Of a stretch of 64,000 bases of DNA, positions 11,663 through 23,729 are shown piece after piece. The position numbers and the translations under genes are program-made. The notes under the pieces are model-generated. The model did no database searches. It saw only the letters and a program-made list of their open reading frames with translations, and was not told the DNA's origin. Within the stretch, counting starts at the first letter, position 1; every line of letters starts with the position of its first letter. The DNA is from Acanthacorydalis orientalis (taxonomy: Eukaryota > Arthropoda > Insecta > Megaloptera > Corydalidae), in assembly GCA_034766995.1 (NCBI GenBank), contig CM068315.1:49599162-49663161 (forward strand), written 5' to 3'.

Positions 11663-11839
11663 AATGAATGAATGTTTGTATGAATGTATTAATATCAAAG
11701 AAAGCACTATGACACGAACACAATTTCGAAATGACGTATGACTTGTATACCAGAAAAGTAATTAAAATCTTGTAAATGTAGATATATGTATCTGTACGAA
11801 TATGTTTAAACATTTATATTCAATGTAAAAATACTGTCT

Positions 11840-12050
11840 ATACCCGGAACGCTCTGTACACAGAAACTAAAAGAGTTGCTGGTAGGGAGTTCGGTAATAA
11901 AATCGTTGACCGGAAGTCAATATGTCGAACCTTTTTCTGTCATGTCATGGCTATAATTAAAATATTGCACATTCTTGAACAGTGTATCCGTACGTCTGCA
12001 CGGTTGTTTGCATGGAACAGGCACGCATGAGAACATTTTACGTTTTCTTA
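11840..12050. other. GC-richer block
   Basis: About 210 bp of higher-complexity sequence, including CCCGGAACGCTCTGTACAC, GTTGACCGGAAGTCAA and GTACGTCTGCACGG. No frame or motif allows an assignment. Confidence 0.3.
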
Positions 12051-12246
12051 CTGTGATTTTTTTTGTTTAAAAAAAATTGTTTCAATTTAGTTAGTCGTAC
12101 ATAAGTTTGTTTTTCTCTTTATGTAATAACATACATATAAATTGTTTAAATACCAAATAGTAAAAACTCGAAACAATTCTTTTTTAAATTCTATTTTATA
12201 ATAGTTTTTTTTCAGATCTTTATAAATTCAAGCAAATGCGAGTTGG

Positions 12247-12268
12247 TATATATATATATATATATATA
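12247..12268. repeat. Short (TA)n microsatellite
   Basis: 22-bp array after GAGTTGG. Confidence 0.9.
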
Positions 12269-13508
12269 AGATTATATTTTCACTGTTATTTTAAGCACGA
12301 AATGACTATAAATTTCTAATTTTTTGAAATCTCCATAAAATGAGTGAAATATATCTATTTTTAAATTGATATTTTTTTTGTAGAACTGAAAAATTTTAAC
12401 TGGAAAATTAAATATATTCTCAAATTCCTCTAGTTAATTATAAGCCAGGTGATTTAAATAGTGTATATTAATAATTGATAATTTATGTTTATGGGAATAA
12501 ATATCTTAGGATTTATGACTGAAAGATTATAATCAGTAGAGATATAAAACTGCCAAAAAGGTAATATTACAAAAACTAAAAACTAAAATGTTATTGGAAT
12601 ATAGATGAAGGAAAGCAACTAAAGAGTTTTTGTGTATTTTATATTAAATGGATGTTTCAAAATCAAAAATCTTCATGAAATAAATAAGTAGTCTCGAAAT
12701 ATATTTAAACTAATAAAAATTAAATACATTAATAAATTTGTAAATATGTTAAATTTATCGAAAGTATTACAATATGAAACATTATATTACAAAAGTAAAA
12801 ATAAATACTAAAAAATATTTCAATGAAAAAAAATAATTTATATAAAACATTGGTCATAATTCTTCAAAAATCTATTATCATACATAGTTGAACGATATTA
12901 AATTCCAACGATTAGACTGAGATTTTTTTCTTTTAGATTAAGTTCTAATGACCTTTTAAAGCAAACTGAAACATTGTATTTTTGACAATACAAAATGTTT
13001 TAACGTAACATTCGTCATGAATGACTATCTTCTTTTTCAGAAACGAATAAGAAAAGAATCGTCTTGTGTGATGCATGCTTCGAATATTAAATATGTAACA
13101 AAAAAATATTATTGAAGTGTAGTCAATGATATTTTAAAAATAATAAAATGTCTGTCTATTTTCTAACTAACAATAAACATCTACAATGTGTACATTTACA
13201 AATATTAAAATACAATCGTTACATTTAGGCTTATTGTTTATTAAGAGGTAACATTTCTAATTTCAGGAACAGTTCACAGTTGACTAAAATGTTCACTACT
13301 GATGTATAATGCATTACACATTGTACATCAGTACAAAGAAAATTGAATTAAAAAAAAAAAACGTTTTCGTTACTTTTAGATGTCGTGACAAATGTTGCCA
13401 CTGTTTGCAAACCTATTTACAATGTCACTTGTTAAATACTTTAAATGTATTTGTTTTATTGTTGCACTGCAACAGCTGTTTTATTGCGTTTTAGCATTTA
13501 GTACAATA
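12269..13508. other. AT-rich stretch, no gene seen
   Basis: Frames at 13309-13494 and 13392-13625 overlap one another in different frames and show no domain. The second runs into a microsatellite. Confidence 0.55.

Positions 13509-13544
<36 letters not shown>
13509..13544. repeat. Compound (TC)n-(TA)n microsatellite
   Basis: Eight TC units pass directly into about ten TA units. It is the reverse complement of the TA-GA compound at 31759-31812. Confidence 0.95.
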
Positions 13545-13734
13545 CACCGAAGTATTAGTCTGTTAAACGTCCATTTCATTCTATTTATTTTATTTCAATT
13601 TTTATTTCTTATTTTCGTTAATTGATAAAAAGTGAACAGATGGTGGGAAACTTAAGTGGTAATTTATTTCTATAAATTCAAGAACATTATTTTCAATAGA
13701 TAAAATATTATTACTTTATATAAATTGATCGCTA

Positions 13735-13800
13735 CGCTCATCGTTCCACGGGGGCTCCGCCCCACTCACTTCGCTCGTATCGCATATATTCGTTTAATAT
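13735..13800. other. GC-rich palindromic block, possible transposon end
   Basis: About 65 bp of strikingly GC-rich sequence in AT-rich DNA. It contains the perfect hairpin GGGGC-TCC-GCCCC (13751-13763), flanked by CGCTACGCTCATCG on the left and CTTCGCTCGTATCGC on the right. It starts and ends abruptly, and a TA array begins 12 bp later. GC hairpins of this kind occur near Helitron 3' ends, but I see no CTRR end signature, so the class is unknown. Confidence 0.4.
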
Positions 13801-13809
13801 CGTAATATA

Positions 13810-13811
<2 letters not shown>

Positions 13812-13878
<67 letters not shown>
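13812..13878. repeat. Compound (TA)n-(GT)n microsatellite
   Basis: 47-bp TA array (13812-13858) continuing without a break into (GT)10 (13859-13878). Confidence 0.95.
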
Positions 13879-14600
13879 CAGTATGTCTATATAATCATTC
13901 TCACAAATAAATTGCAACGCAAAGTTGCACATTTTATATCATAATTCTTTGTGAAAATTTCGTGTAACTTGGGGTATCATCACTAATAATAATTCAATAC
14001 AAAATCCCTACACGTTTTTTAAAAAAAATTAGTCCATTTTTTGTAGTTTTTACGGAATATTTTTTTATATCTAGATAGATAACATTTTTAGATTTGTTCA
14101 TAAATCACAAGTAAAAAAAAACGAACTTAATGCATAAAAAATGATTTTCAAATACTAAAAGTTTCCTAAATGGCCGTCTAAATCCTCTTATAGATGTTTT
14201 ATGGACGAAATAAATAATGTTTCAGTACAAACATACTTTTCTTCTATAAAAAGAAGTAAAAGTATAAATAAATATAAAAAATAAATAAAATGACATCTAA
14301 CAAGAGCATTTCATAAATGAAATTAAGAAAAGATACAACGTACAATTTATTGTTTTGCAAATTGATCGATATTATTAAAATAAAAGTGATTTGTGAATTT
14401 TCATCAATGTTTGTAATACAATCATTCAGTGATGAATTTTGTAATATTAAAGACAAGGTTTTTTCACAGATAAAATTTTATCGATACATGCAGAATTGAA
14501 TAGTTGTAAATATAGTTGACCTGAACGAATTCACACCCAATTTCTAGTGAAAAATATTGGATATCAGTCCGATAGATTTGGAAAATTTCGAATACCGTAC

Positions 14601-14645
14601 GTGTGTATATATACATATATGTATATATATTTATATACATATATG

Positions 14646-14686
<41 letters not shown>
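14601..14686. repeat. Compound TA-rich microsatellite
   Basis: GTGTATATATACATATATGTATATATTTATATACATATATGTATG-type sequence leads into pure TA at 14650-14686. Three frames on both strands (113, 61 and 86 codons) run through it; their Tyr-Ile-Cys cores are artefacts. Confidence 0.95.
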
Positions 14687-14688
<2 letters not shown>

Positions 14689-14689
14689 G

Positions 14690-14890
14690 CGTTGAATATT
14701 CCGGGTTTGTTGTATGTAGGTGTATGTATTTGCTACGGATGAAAGATGGAGGCTGGATGTTGCAAACCAACCCTCGCTGTGTTCTGTTGATTACATTTTC
14801 TGCTTTATGGTTCACGCGCGACACTAAACTTACCCTTTCCCTTCGAGTATCGAGTTATATCCAACCGGTTTTTGTATTGCGTTTCTGAAC
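14690..14890. other. GC-richer block next to a TA array
   Basis: About 200 bp beginning four bases after the array, with GGAGGCTGGATGTTGC, ACCCTCGCTGTGTTC and TTCACGCGCGACAC. It is open in one plus frame to 14888 (part of the 113-codon frame), but no domain is recognisable. Candidate non-coding element. Confidence 0.3.
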
Positions 14891-16320
14891 CACGCACAAA
14901 ACAAAGATTGTTATATAAATGAAACGTGAATTTTTTATTTTTTGTAATTTTTAAAACGTACAATTCATAGACGAAGTCATTATTTGGTTATAGTATTTGA
15001 ATTAAATATTTCCCTAAACTTTTCCATTAATATTATATAAAAGTTTAAATAGTAAATTGAAAAAGAATAGTTAGTTTACAAGAATATTGGATCTGAAATA
15101 GTATACAAGAGGAAATTGAAGAATAATTTTGTTTTTTGCTCGAGTGAAGCGATTCAAGATTAATAAATGTTCGCACGAGTTAAGCTCATATTCTGTTTTT
15201 AAAATATTAATATTAGCAGTAGACTATTGTTGCAGGTAAACGATCCTATCCATCAAGTACACAATTACTTTACAGTATGCTGTTCGTACATTACGAAATT
15301 TTAAATTATAAATGTTCGATAAATACATTTCGCAGGAAGAATTGATAAAGATTAGTTCATAATTATGGATTTAAATAACGGAGTTATTATCAAATCCACT
15401 TGATGGGATCGATTTTAAGCCGAGGATCAAACTCTTGAACTGTTCTTTACAATGATGGAATCAACGTGAATGAAAAATCATATATAATGACTTTAAAATG
15501 TTTTTAAAAACTTGATACCTTTTTAGATATCAAATTTAAAGAAGTGATTTTTTTAATCAAGGTATATTTTGAACAGTTTTTATACAAAAAATATCTCTAT
15601 ATTTTGATCAGTTGAAGGAAGATATTTAATCATCTTTTAATTAACTAAAGTCACTTTCACTATTACAAAATAATAAATTGATAACAAAAAAAAAATCTTA
15701 AAGAGAATTAAAAACAGTTATTAACAGTTCTCATTCAAATAAATATCTTTTTTCAGTTCAAAAAATTCGGCTTTATATTACATATACTTCTGATAAATCC
15801 ATTAATAACAGTTCAATAGAACAAATGTCATTAATGTTTATACTTTTATTTTTTCTTTCTAAAAATATATTTAAATAGAAAAATAACATACATGTATGAG
15901 TATATACCAAAATTTCAACTTTATATTGATATATTTTTGTATTATTATCTTAATAAATATTAAAATATAATGTTCAAAACTTTATAATTATTAAAAAAAA
16001 ATATTTGAACTCTTTTGTTAACACGTTTTTATTATTTTCCTTTTTTAAATAAAAATATTTAAAAAACTATACATACTAAAGAACTCTAATTTTGATATTA
16101 AACTTATATTTAAATTTTTGTTATTTTTTATAGAAAAATAATATAACATTTTATATTATATTAAAGTATACAATAAAAATAAATGCTTCATAATTTTTCA
16201 TTATCTATTACAATATAACACACATTTTTTCAATCCAAGTTTATAGTAGTTTATAGACATTACCCACTGACTTTTTATTATTAATGAATTTCCTTAAGAA
16301 AGTATGTAAATAAATATAAT

Positions 16321-16324
<4 letters not shown>
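14891..16324. other. AT-rich stretch, no gene seen
   Basis: 1.4 kb rich in A/T runs. The section 15160-15480 is slightly less AT-rich but has no frame or repeat structure I can support. Confidence 0.55.

Positions 16325-16382
<58 letters not shown>
16325..16382. repeat. (TA)n microsatellite
   Basis: 58-bp pure array. Confidence 0.95.
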
Positions 16383-16384
<2 letters not shown>

Positions 16385-16559
16385 AAAACACACATAGGCC
16401 AATATTAGAGCGATTTAGATAAAAATTCCAGAGACACAGACCAATTGTGCACAATAACCAAACATATTTTTCGAAAAATCTAGTATAACAAACACCCTTT
16501 TGATTCTTTCGTTTCATGTACGTTTATAAAAATGCTATACACATCTCAACAAAAGTATC

Positions 16560-16890
16560 TAAGCGTACCCACAAACTGAAAAGCTTGCGGTTCGATTTTC
16601 CAATCCAGATTTATCTTGAACGATAGCGGTGTATATAGGTTCCGGTCAACGTAGGCGAGCTGCTGACCGGTTTATGGGCGCAGTGTAGCGACAGAATATA
16701 GTCGTAAAAACGTGCTGGATACCAGGCGCCGTCAACCTAAGTCGCCAATTCAACAACGCCACGTACACTGACTGACGGACATTTTTACGGGGACACACAC
16801 GTTTACTTAACATTGATTTTTTACACGAACAATTTATACGTGGACATGACAATGGCGAATTATTTCGATTATTATTACATGCAATTCTCA
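16560..16890. promoter_or_regulatory. GC-richer block with inverted repeat
   Basis: About 330 bp of higher-complexity, CpG-containing sequence. It has the perfect 7-bp inverted repeat CCGGTCA (16642-16648) / TGACCGG (16664-16670) just after a TATA-like GTGTATATAGG (16630-16640). An 81-codon minus-strand frame (16646-16891) gives an Arg/Asn/Cys-rich peptide resembling no family I know. Regulatory DNA is more likely than coding DNA, but neither is shown. Confidence 0.35.
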
Positions 16891-17229
16891 CACACGGACA
16901 TATAAGTAGTATATACAGTAGAAATATACTATTTTGAAATGATTTAATTAAAAATATGCTTTAATTACTTATGTTCAAACTATGAATCGAAAAAAAAACA
17001 TAATTAAATAATAATATTGAATAAAATAATGAAACTGTTGAATGTTACTTATCATCAAATAAAGTTAATTTTAATAAGCAAATTTAAACAAGTAAAAATA
17101 ATTATATTGGCAAGTCTGATAGAAATGTAATATAAAATGTATTATATATATAAATATATATATTATATTCTGTTTCTTAACTGTAAAGAAAGAAATAAAT
17201 GTCAGTAATAAAAACAGATTAAAATACTA

Positions 17230-17728
17230 TTAGTTGGTGCAAAAATAAAAGTTTTTTATTATTTTAATGTGATTTTGAGTCGATTTTTCTAATTACCTTT
17301 ATCTTTTGTAATAGTCATGTGATATATCATTGTAAACAATGAAATTAATACTACTGATATCAGCTCATATTTATTGTTTCCATTTTTTAGTATTATTGGA
17401 TAAAACCTCTTAAATCAGTCATGAGAAAAGAAAATTCGCACAATTTTGTTGCACGACTTTAAATTGAGACGTAAACCAACAGAAGCTCCTTGAAATATCA
17501 AATTTGTTTTTGGATTAAGGTCAATTATTGAACGTATAGCTCAACACTAGTTCTAAAAATTTTATAATAGAAACGAAACCCTTGACGAACAAAGAGGGTA
17601 GTGGACGTCCTTCAGCTATAGACAATAATGACTTACGAACCATTATTGTAGCGGACCCCCGTAAAACAACTCGAGAGGTGGCAGAAGAATTCGATATTGA
17701 TCATTCAACAGTTCTTAAGCATTTTTTT
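17230..17728 (+). pseudogene. Mariner transposase relic, 5' part
   Basis: After a TA (17228-17229) comes TTAGTTGGTGCAAAAATAAA, which resembles the mariner inverted terminal repeat. Downstream, with stops and frameshifts, are mariner N-terminal DNA-binding pieces. FKLRRKPTEAP is visible near 17460-17490. In one frame from 17597 come GSGRPSAIDNNDLR and then TTREVAEEFDIDHSTVLKH, the conserved second helix-turn-helix region of mariner transposases. Similarity fades after 17728, and no right terminus was found. A non-functional relic. Confidence 0.75.
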
Positions 17729-18214
17729 AAAAAAGAAAGTCTATGATTTACAAAAATTAATCTTTTTATCGAGTCTAAACATTCATTAGTTGATAACAAC
17801 AATCTTTCCGCATAACTTTTCATTTTGTTCATCAGATAGTGATATGTAATGTTAGGTTTCCCAATGTCATAAATCATTGCATGATTGAAAACTATGAATA
17901 CAATTATTATTCTTTATTAAAACAGACATTAAGTAATTTTTTTTCAACAATTAAACTTTGAAACATCGAATAATAAAAAATCATATGTATATGAGGGTTA
18001 CTTTTTATAAAAATTTAACTAAAAAATAACAATTTATATTTTTTTTATTCTGACAATTTAGTCAACTACTGTGTAAACCTCAAGTTATATTTACTTCTTT
18101 TTACTGTCGACATAGTTTTTTTTCTTTATAGTGAAATTTGAGTGCGACAGAATACGGTTATACAAGGCTTATTACTACAATACGACAATGTTTGGTCATA
18201 AACAAGTCATCAAA

Positions 18215-18360
18215 CATCGGAAGTCATTGCAAAAATGAGATGAGCTGTACTTTTTCAACATGCTTATAGCCCAAGTCATGTTCTTTGTGGATTTTATATG
18301 TTCGGACTTCTCAAGGATACTCTACAGGGACAAGAAGATGAAACTTTTTGTTGTAAGGAG
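18215..18360 (+). pseudogene. Mariner-family transposase C-terminal fragment
   Basis: One frame reads AKMR-stop-AVLFQHAYSPSH followed by CGFYMFGLLKDTLQGQ. This matches the conserved catalytic-end block of mariner-family transposases, in which YSPDLAPCDF precedes a Phe-Gly-Pro-Leu-Lys segment. The Asp of YSPDL is replaced by Ser and a Trp position is a stop, so the copy is dead. Its distance from the 5' relic roughly fits one element, but the intervening 490 bp is unrecognisable. It could be the end of a different mariner. Confidence 0.6.
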
Positions 18361-18769
18361 CAATACAATATTGCTGCTATATTGACACGAAGGTGTAGAA
18401 TGTAATGCAAACAAGAGAAACAGCGTGTATATCTAACAAAATAAACAAGTAATTAAATGAAAAATTTAATTTTGAAGATTCAATCAATCGATGGTTGTGC
18501 AATACCAATTGATTCAGATTTAATGATAAATTAGACTTTAAAAGTATATCAAGTTGCTAAAAATAATAACATTTATTTAATTAATATTAATTGTCTACTT
18601 TACGGTCAAGTAAATAAAACAAAAAAATTTAATTTCAATACGCGTTTTCAAATTATCCGAGTACGTATTTGTTTTTGTACTAGTGAATGAATTTAGTAAA
18701 AAAGAAAACTATTTTTATTAAACACTGAAAATTTATATGCTCACACAGACAGACATATAATGTGTGTAT

Positions 18770-18772
<3 letters not shown>
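18361..18772. other. AT-rich stretch, no gene seen
   Basis: No mariner right terminus complementary to the 17230 end was recognised here. Confidence 0.5.

Positions 18773-18828
<56 letters not shown>
18773..18828. repeat. (TA)n microsatellite
   Basis: 56-bp array, ten bases before a GC-richer block. Confidence 0.95.
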
Positions 18829-18831
<3 letters not shown>

Positions 18832-18837
18832 GTGTAC

Positions 18838-19100
18838 ATGAATGTGGTATTCTCTCCATCGTTCACATGAGGGAAATAAAGTAGCGCGCGACGCGTTTAA
18901 TATAGCGCCCTCCTGGAGCGCTACACCACATGACATCTCTCTAATCATAGTTGGTAGCAATGTATATGCGTTCTGTAATGTCTCTGACTTGTGTCAGCAT
19001 ACAGATATTCCATGTATTTCATATCACAGAAATTCTGTACACCGGTGTACGAACTGTGCGCGAACCATTGTTGTCCTTTGTATATAAAACATTACATGCG
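18838..19100. promoter_or_regulatory. GC-richer block with perfect palindromes
   Basis: About 260 bp with CpG clusters (GCGCGCGACGCG near 18883), the hairpin AGCGC/GCGCT (18904-18922) and the perfect 14-bp palindrome GTACACCGGTGTAC (19037-19050). An 81-codon plus-strand frame covers 18842-19087, and a 62-codon minus-strand frame overlaps it. Neither resembles a known family. Most likely cis-regulatory or unrecognised repeat DNA. Confidence 0.4.
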
Positions 19101-19301
19101 ATATAGTTAATACTAAAAGATGTGTCCTTGTCGGTTCGAAATTAATAAAATATATGAAAATATGTGACTATAAAACATACAAACATTTTTTAAATTTCAG
19201 TGGTGACAAATTATATGTAATCTCTATATAAAAATATATAGTATTATTATTTTAATTACAGTTGTTTCATGATATTTACATATATTTTTTATGTAAATAC
19301 A

Positions 19302-19304
<3 letters not shown>

Positions 19305-19354
<50 letters not shown>
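19305..19354. repeat. (TA)n microsatellite
   Basis: 50-bp pure array. Confidence 0.95.
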
Positions 19355-19358
<4 letters not shown>

Positions 19359-19922
19359 ACATAATATAAAATTCAGCAAATACTTAATTTTATAAAAAAA
19401 TATTTCAGTTTCAAGTTTCCTGCCTAATTATATATTTAATCTATTCATTTATTCAGTAATTATTTATTTAAGGTATATATTAACTTTCATAACTCATATA
19501 TACATGTGATCTTTATATATTTCAAAAATAGTATATGTCCAGTAAATAATTTTTTAAATGTTCAACATATATTATATATATATATATATAATGTTTTAAC
19601 TATGTATGATTTACAAAATAAAAAAAATGTGAATATATAAAATTAATGAAAAAGAAAACTGTTTTTGATTAAACTAAAGTCGAAAGAGAATATAATAAAA
19701 CAATACCGATTGTATTGTTTCAACAAAAATAATTACAAGTGTTTGTAACTGTCAAGTGAATGAAGCTTTGAAGTAGCTGCTAACGTAAGTTGTTCATTAT
19801 GGATTGTTTCAATTAAAATTCCTAAATTAATAAAATCTCTTTTAATTTACTTAATTGCCATAATAAATATTTACAATCACATTTCATTAACAACACATTT
19901 CGCAAAAGAAAGTTTTGTTCAA

Positions 19923-19924
<2 letters not shown>

Positions 19925-19990
<66 letters not shown>
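19925..19990. repeat. (TA)n microsatellite
   Basis: 66-bp pure array. The minus-strand 84-codon frame across it is Tyr-Ile read-through. Confidence 0.95.
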
Positions 19991-19993
<3 letters not shown>

Positions 19994-20195
19994 ATTGTAA
20001 ACTTATTTTGTCCATTAAATTTCGTATAACTATATTTGTAATTGAAAAATCATTATCAGTTGAATAAATATAAAGCAAAAATATTCTACACACATAAATA
20101 TTCACTTTTTTTGTTACTAATTTTTGAATAAGCTTACTCACTAATTATATGATAATGAGAAATATCTACATTAAAACTACATTTTATCCTAATTA

Positions 20196-20225
20196 ATTAT
20201 TATTATTAAGAATAATAATAATAAC
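20196..20225. repeat. (TTA)n/(TAA)n hairpin
   Basis: A TTATTATTATT run, a short AAG spacer and AATAATAATAATAA form a self-complementary stem just upstream of the array at 20232. Confidence 0.6.
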
Positions 20226-20228
20226 AAT

Positions 20229-20231
<3 letters not shown>

Positions 20232-20276
<45 letters not shown>
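20232..20276. repeat. (TA)n microsatellite
   Basis: 45-bp array, preceded by the triplet hairpin. Confidence 0.95.
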
Positions 20277-20280
<4 letters not shown>

Positions 20281-20530
20281 CATTTTATACAAGATTTAAA
20301 AAAAAGATATATTTGTTAACTGCTGAAATATTTAAATCGGTAATAAAATGAAACAGAAAAAACTTTTCACATCTTATAAGTAATAGTTCAAATATTATTC
20401 ACCATTTATAATTCTTGTGAAACAACATATCTATTTATTAAACGAGAATATAATATTATTGTGATTAACTTTAAACAAAATGTTAAGAAATAAATCTTTA
20501 ACACAAGAATACTCTAATTATAATAATACA

Positions 20531-20568
20531 TTAAGGGTAATATACTTTAAGGGAATATACTTTAAGGA
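20531..20568. repeat. Short tandem repeat, 15-16 bp unit
   Basis: TTAAGGGTAATATACT is followed at once by TTAAGGGAATATACT and a partial third TTAAGGA. Confidence 0.75.
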
Positions 20569-21021
20569 TAAACTAATTTCAAGAGTATAAATCTATTAAT
20601 AATTTTGCATCTTTCATCCGTGTACATGTTTTTTTCCTTTTCGAATACGGAGTAAAATTGAATAATAAGTTTTTCATCGCTAATGAAAACTCAAGTTTTA
20701 CAAGATTTTGAAGAAATACCTGAACAATAACTTTTAAATTCTTATACGTTGAAAATGTTCTTTGCAAAATTAACGTAAGCGACTTCCCAGTTTACCTTGA
20801 TAATAATTCATTTGTAATACGGCTATAATACATTCAAATTATCAATTCATTATTCAAGAGCCACATTACAAAGTTGAACATTTTCTAAGTTTTTGATGAA
20901 AACATAAAGTTTTGTTGCGAAGACTTATCTACATTCCGTGCTTTATACTTGTACTAAAATAAATTTACAAGACATTATACCACTTTATGTAATAATAAAT
21001 GGTTTTCGTATAAGTCGAATA

Positions 21022-21025
<4 letters not shown>

Positions 21026-21091
<66 letters not shown>
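21026..21091. repeat. (TA)n microsatellite
   Basis: 66-bp array ending in GGGTATATAAATG. Confidence 0.95.
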
Positions 21092-21096
<5 letters not shown>

Positions 21097-21179
21097 TATA
21101 AATGATGTTAGTAAGGTATGATGAAAGACAAATTTGAATCACTATAAACTGAAAGGAATATTATTGGTGTTTATAGTTT

Positions 21180-21540
21180 AAGAATTGTAGTCAATTTGCA
21201 TTTCCCTTTCATGCGTCATTAGTCGAACAACGATATTCAAGAAATATCCTAGTGTGAATGGATCATGTGACGTGCTACCCACACATCCTTGACTTCCTTC
21301 TTCTTTTCTATGTTGAATAGAAGGTTAATATGGCCACATCTTCGAAGTAGAATCGAGGTCGTTTTGTATCTGGGGATATATCTATCTTCTCGTACGGTTG
21401 ACAAGTAAATTGTATTTCATTGTAAACGTCACATTCTCGTGAATATGTGTGGTTTTGTGTAACACCCATGAGATGTCGGTCATATACTCTTTTCCCCATT
21501 GCTATTGAAATTCCCATGACTCTCAAGTCTCGACTTCGTT
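21180..21540 (-). other. GC-richer block with a 72-codon minus-strand frame
   Basis: About 360 bp of non-repetitive, less AT-rich sequence. The minus strand is open at 21308-21526. Its peptide has mixed, protein-like composition (YNEIQFTCQPYEKIDISPD within it), unlike the Tyr-Ile artefacts elsewhere. On the minus strand a possible acceptor-like ATGCAG lies just upstream. I recognise no domain and no clear donor. It may be an exon, an old transposon piece or chance. Confidence 0.25.
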
Positions 21541-23074
21541 ACTGCATATAAATTATATGATTTTTCTGTACAGAAACGTAATATTTAAAAATATAAATAC
21601 AACAGTATGAATAAGTATTAAATTACTTTATGAGCCAAAACAGGTAATAGTTATTAAAGACGTGTTCGTTGTTCATCACAGAATATTTATTTTATTTTTA
21701 AATAAATTATTTTTAATCTATTTTTAAATTATTATAATATAGTTTACAATGTAGATATTATCATCAATGTATCAAATATATACATTGAAAATATACAGTT
21801 TTAAAAGAAAAATAATTTATTGTTAGTCGAAGATTTTTTCAAGAGAAAATATTATACAATAAAATTTTCAAATAGGAAAAGTTTGAAACACTTTTCAAAA
21901 CACTATTAAGAAGTCATAAAATCAGTGATAAAACGCTGTTTTCTTTCTTTCCCTTTGGATATTTTTTATGTTGTATACGGGAAAAATGTTTTCGAATTTT
22001 ACTTCAGATAATACTAAATTAGAAATTCTGAACAATGTAACGAAATGTAAAGAAAATTAATGCAACAGCATGTTATAAATTTTCGAAAAGAAGTACATTT
22101 TATATTTTTACACAACAGTACAGAGATGTATATTACATAATCATGTAATGATTATTAAAAAATAATTTTAATATTTTTATTTTATATACATATATGATAC
22201 GGTTACAAAAAATAAATTTTTACGGTTTTTACATAAAACTGATTTATTTAACAATATAAAGTATTCAAATTTTTTAAACTATTTTTAAATTTACGGTCTT
22301 TTACGATACAATTTTTTGAAACTTTTTACTTTATCAAAATCAATTTTTTTCTCAATAGATTATTTTATATATTTTTAATATATTACTTTTCAAAAATGAA
22401 CAACTAAGACTATTATTTAAGAGACAAGTCGAAAATATAATTTGGATAACAAATTATTTCGAAATTCTGCATAAAATCCTTCAAGTCTAATATAACTTTT
22501 AAAACATTTAAGAATATAAAAAAGTATGTTTTCTAATTATTTGAAGAATTGAATTTACAATATTAAAAATCAATATTATTTTTGTTTTTGTAAAAAAAAA
22601 CATTTTCATTGTTTAAATAATTTTAACACCAGCAAAATTTAATTCTCTAATAATATTTAATTCTCTATAATTATTCAGAAAATCGTTCTCTTACCCATAA
22701 CTTATTTATATTAACAGGAAAGAAATAAAATAGATTAATTTTCTTTTTGTCTTTTAATAGTTTCAGCTTATCATACTAATTGTTAGTTCTTCAAAATTAT
22801 GAAAACATTAAGGTACCAGATATTTTGTAGATAATGATAAAATAAGAAATATTGATATAAAGTTGATTCTACCACCTACACAGTAAAACATACTTTCAAT
22901 AAACCAATAAAAAACCACTAATACAGGTCCATTAGTTAATGATAACTCACTGAACGTTAATTACTTGGGACTACCTGTCATAACGTTCGAAATAGTAATT
23001 ACAATATGCCATTCATGTGTTCACCAGATCAAATAACTACACATTCACGTGTATAAACACATGCACAAACAAAA
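21541..23074. other. AT-rich stretch, no gene seen
   Basis: 1.5 kb of very AT-rich sequence with no microsatellite longer than a few units. 22900-23050 is slightly richer in G+C. Confidence 0.55.
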
Positions 23075-23085
23075 ACACACACACC

Positions 23086-23152
<67 letters not shown>
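23075..23152. repeat. Compound (CA)n-(TA)n microsatellite
   Basis: An imperfect CA run with one CCC interruption (23075-23094) passes into a 58-bp TA array (23095-23152). Confidence 0.95.
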
Positions 23153-23154
<2 letters not shown>

Positions 23155-23239
23155 TTGGAAAATAACTGAAAACTAAGCAATTACTAAATTTTCAATTTAA
23201 TTGTTTTCATTATAAGTATTTAATTCACTTTCTGAACTA

Positions 23240-23729
23240 TTAGTTTGGTAAGAAAATAAATGAGGTATTTGTTTTTTGAATTTTAACCTTAATTTTTTTC
23301 AATAAAAGTGTAATTTCATCGTGTTCATGTTAATGTCATTTTAAAGTGCATTTTTCGGTCTATATTTTGTGTCATCGACTTTGGTGTTAGTATTAATTTT
23401 GCTTCAAATTGGGTTATTGAATTACAGATGGAAAAGAAGCAAATAAGAGTAGTTTTTTTGTACAAATTCAAAATGGGTGGTAAAGTAGCATAAAATGCCC
23501 GTAAACTAGACAATGCTTTAGGCGTGGGTACTGTTAAGGAACGTACGATGCAATGCTGGTTCCAAAAAATTCGTATTGGGGAGGACAGCCTACGCACAAT
23601 AATTCGAGAGCTTGCACAAAAGTTAGGCGTAAGTCATCTAACAGTTCTGGACTTCTTAGAATAGCTAGGAAAATCAAAAAAGTTTGACAAATGGGTGCAT
23701 AAACCGTAATTATTTTTCTACCAACCCAA
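23240..23729 (+). mobile_element. Internally deleted mariner element (490 bp) with TA target duplication
   Basis: Both ends are present. The left end is TTAGTTTGGTAAGAAAATAA from 23240; the right end is, as complement, TTGGGTTGGTAGAAAAATAA ending at 23729. TA lies directly outside each (23238-23239 and 23730-23731). Inside, from the ATG at 23428, one frame reads MEKKQIRVVFLYKFKMGGKVA, a stop, then NARKLDNALGVGTVKERT, QCWFQKIR and, near the end, SKKFDKWVHKP. These are the first and second helix-turn-helix blocks of an irritans-type mariner transposase. The catalytic half is missing, so the copy is non-autonomous. Stops at 23491 and 23659 make it a pseudogene as well. Confidence 0.85.
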
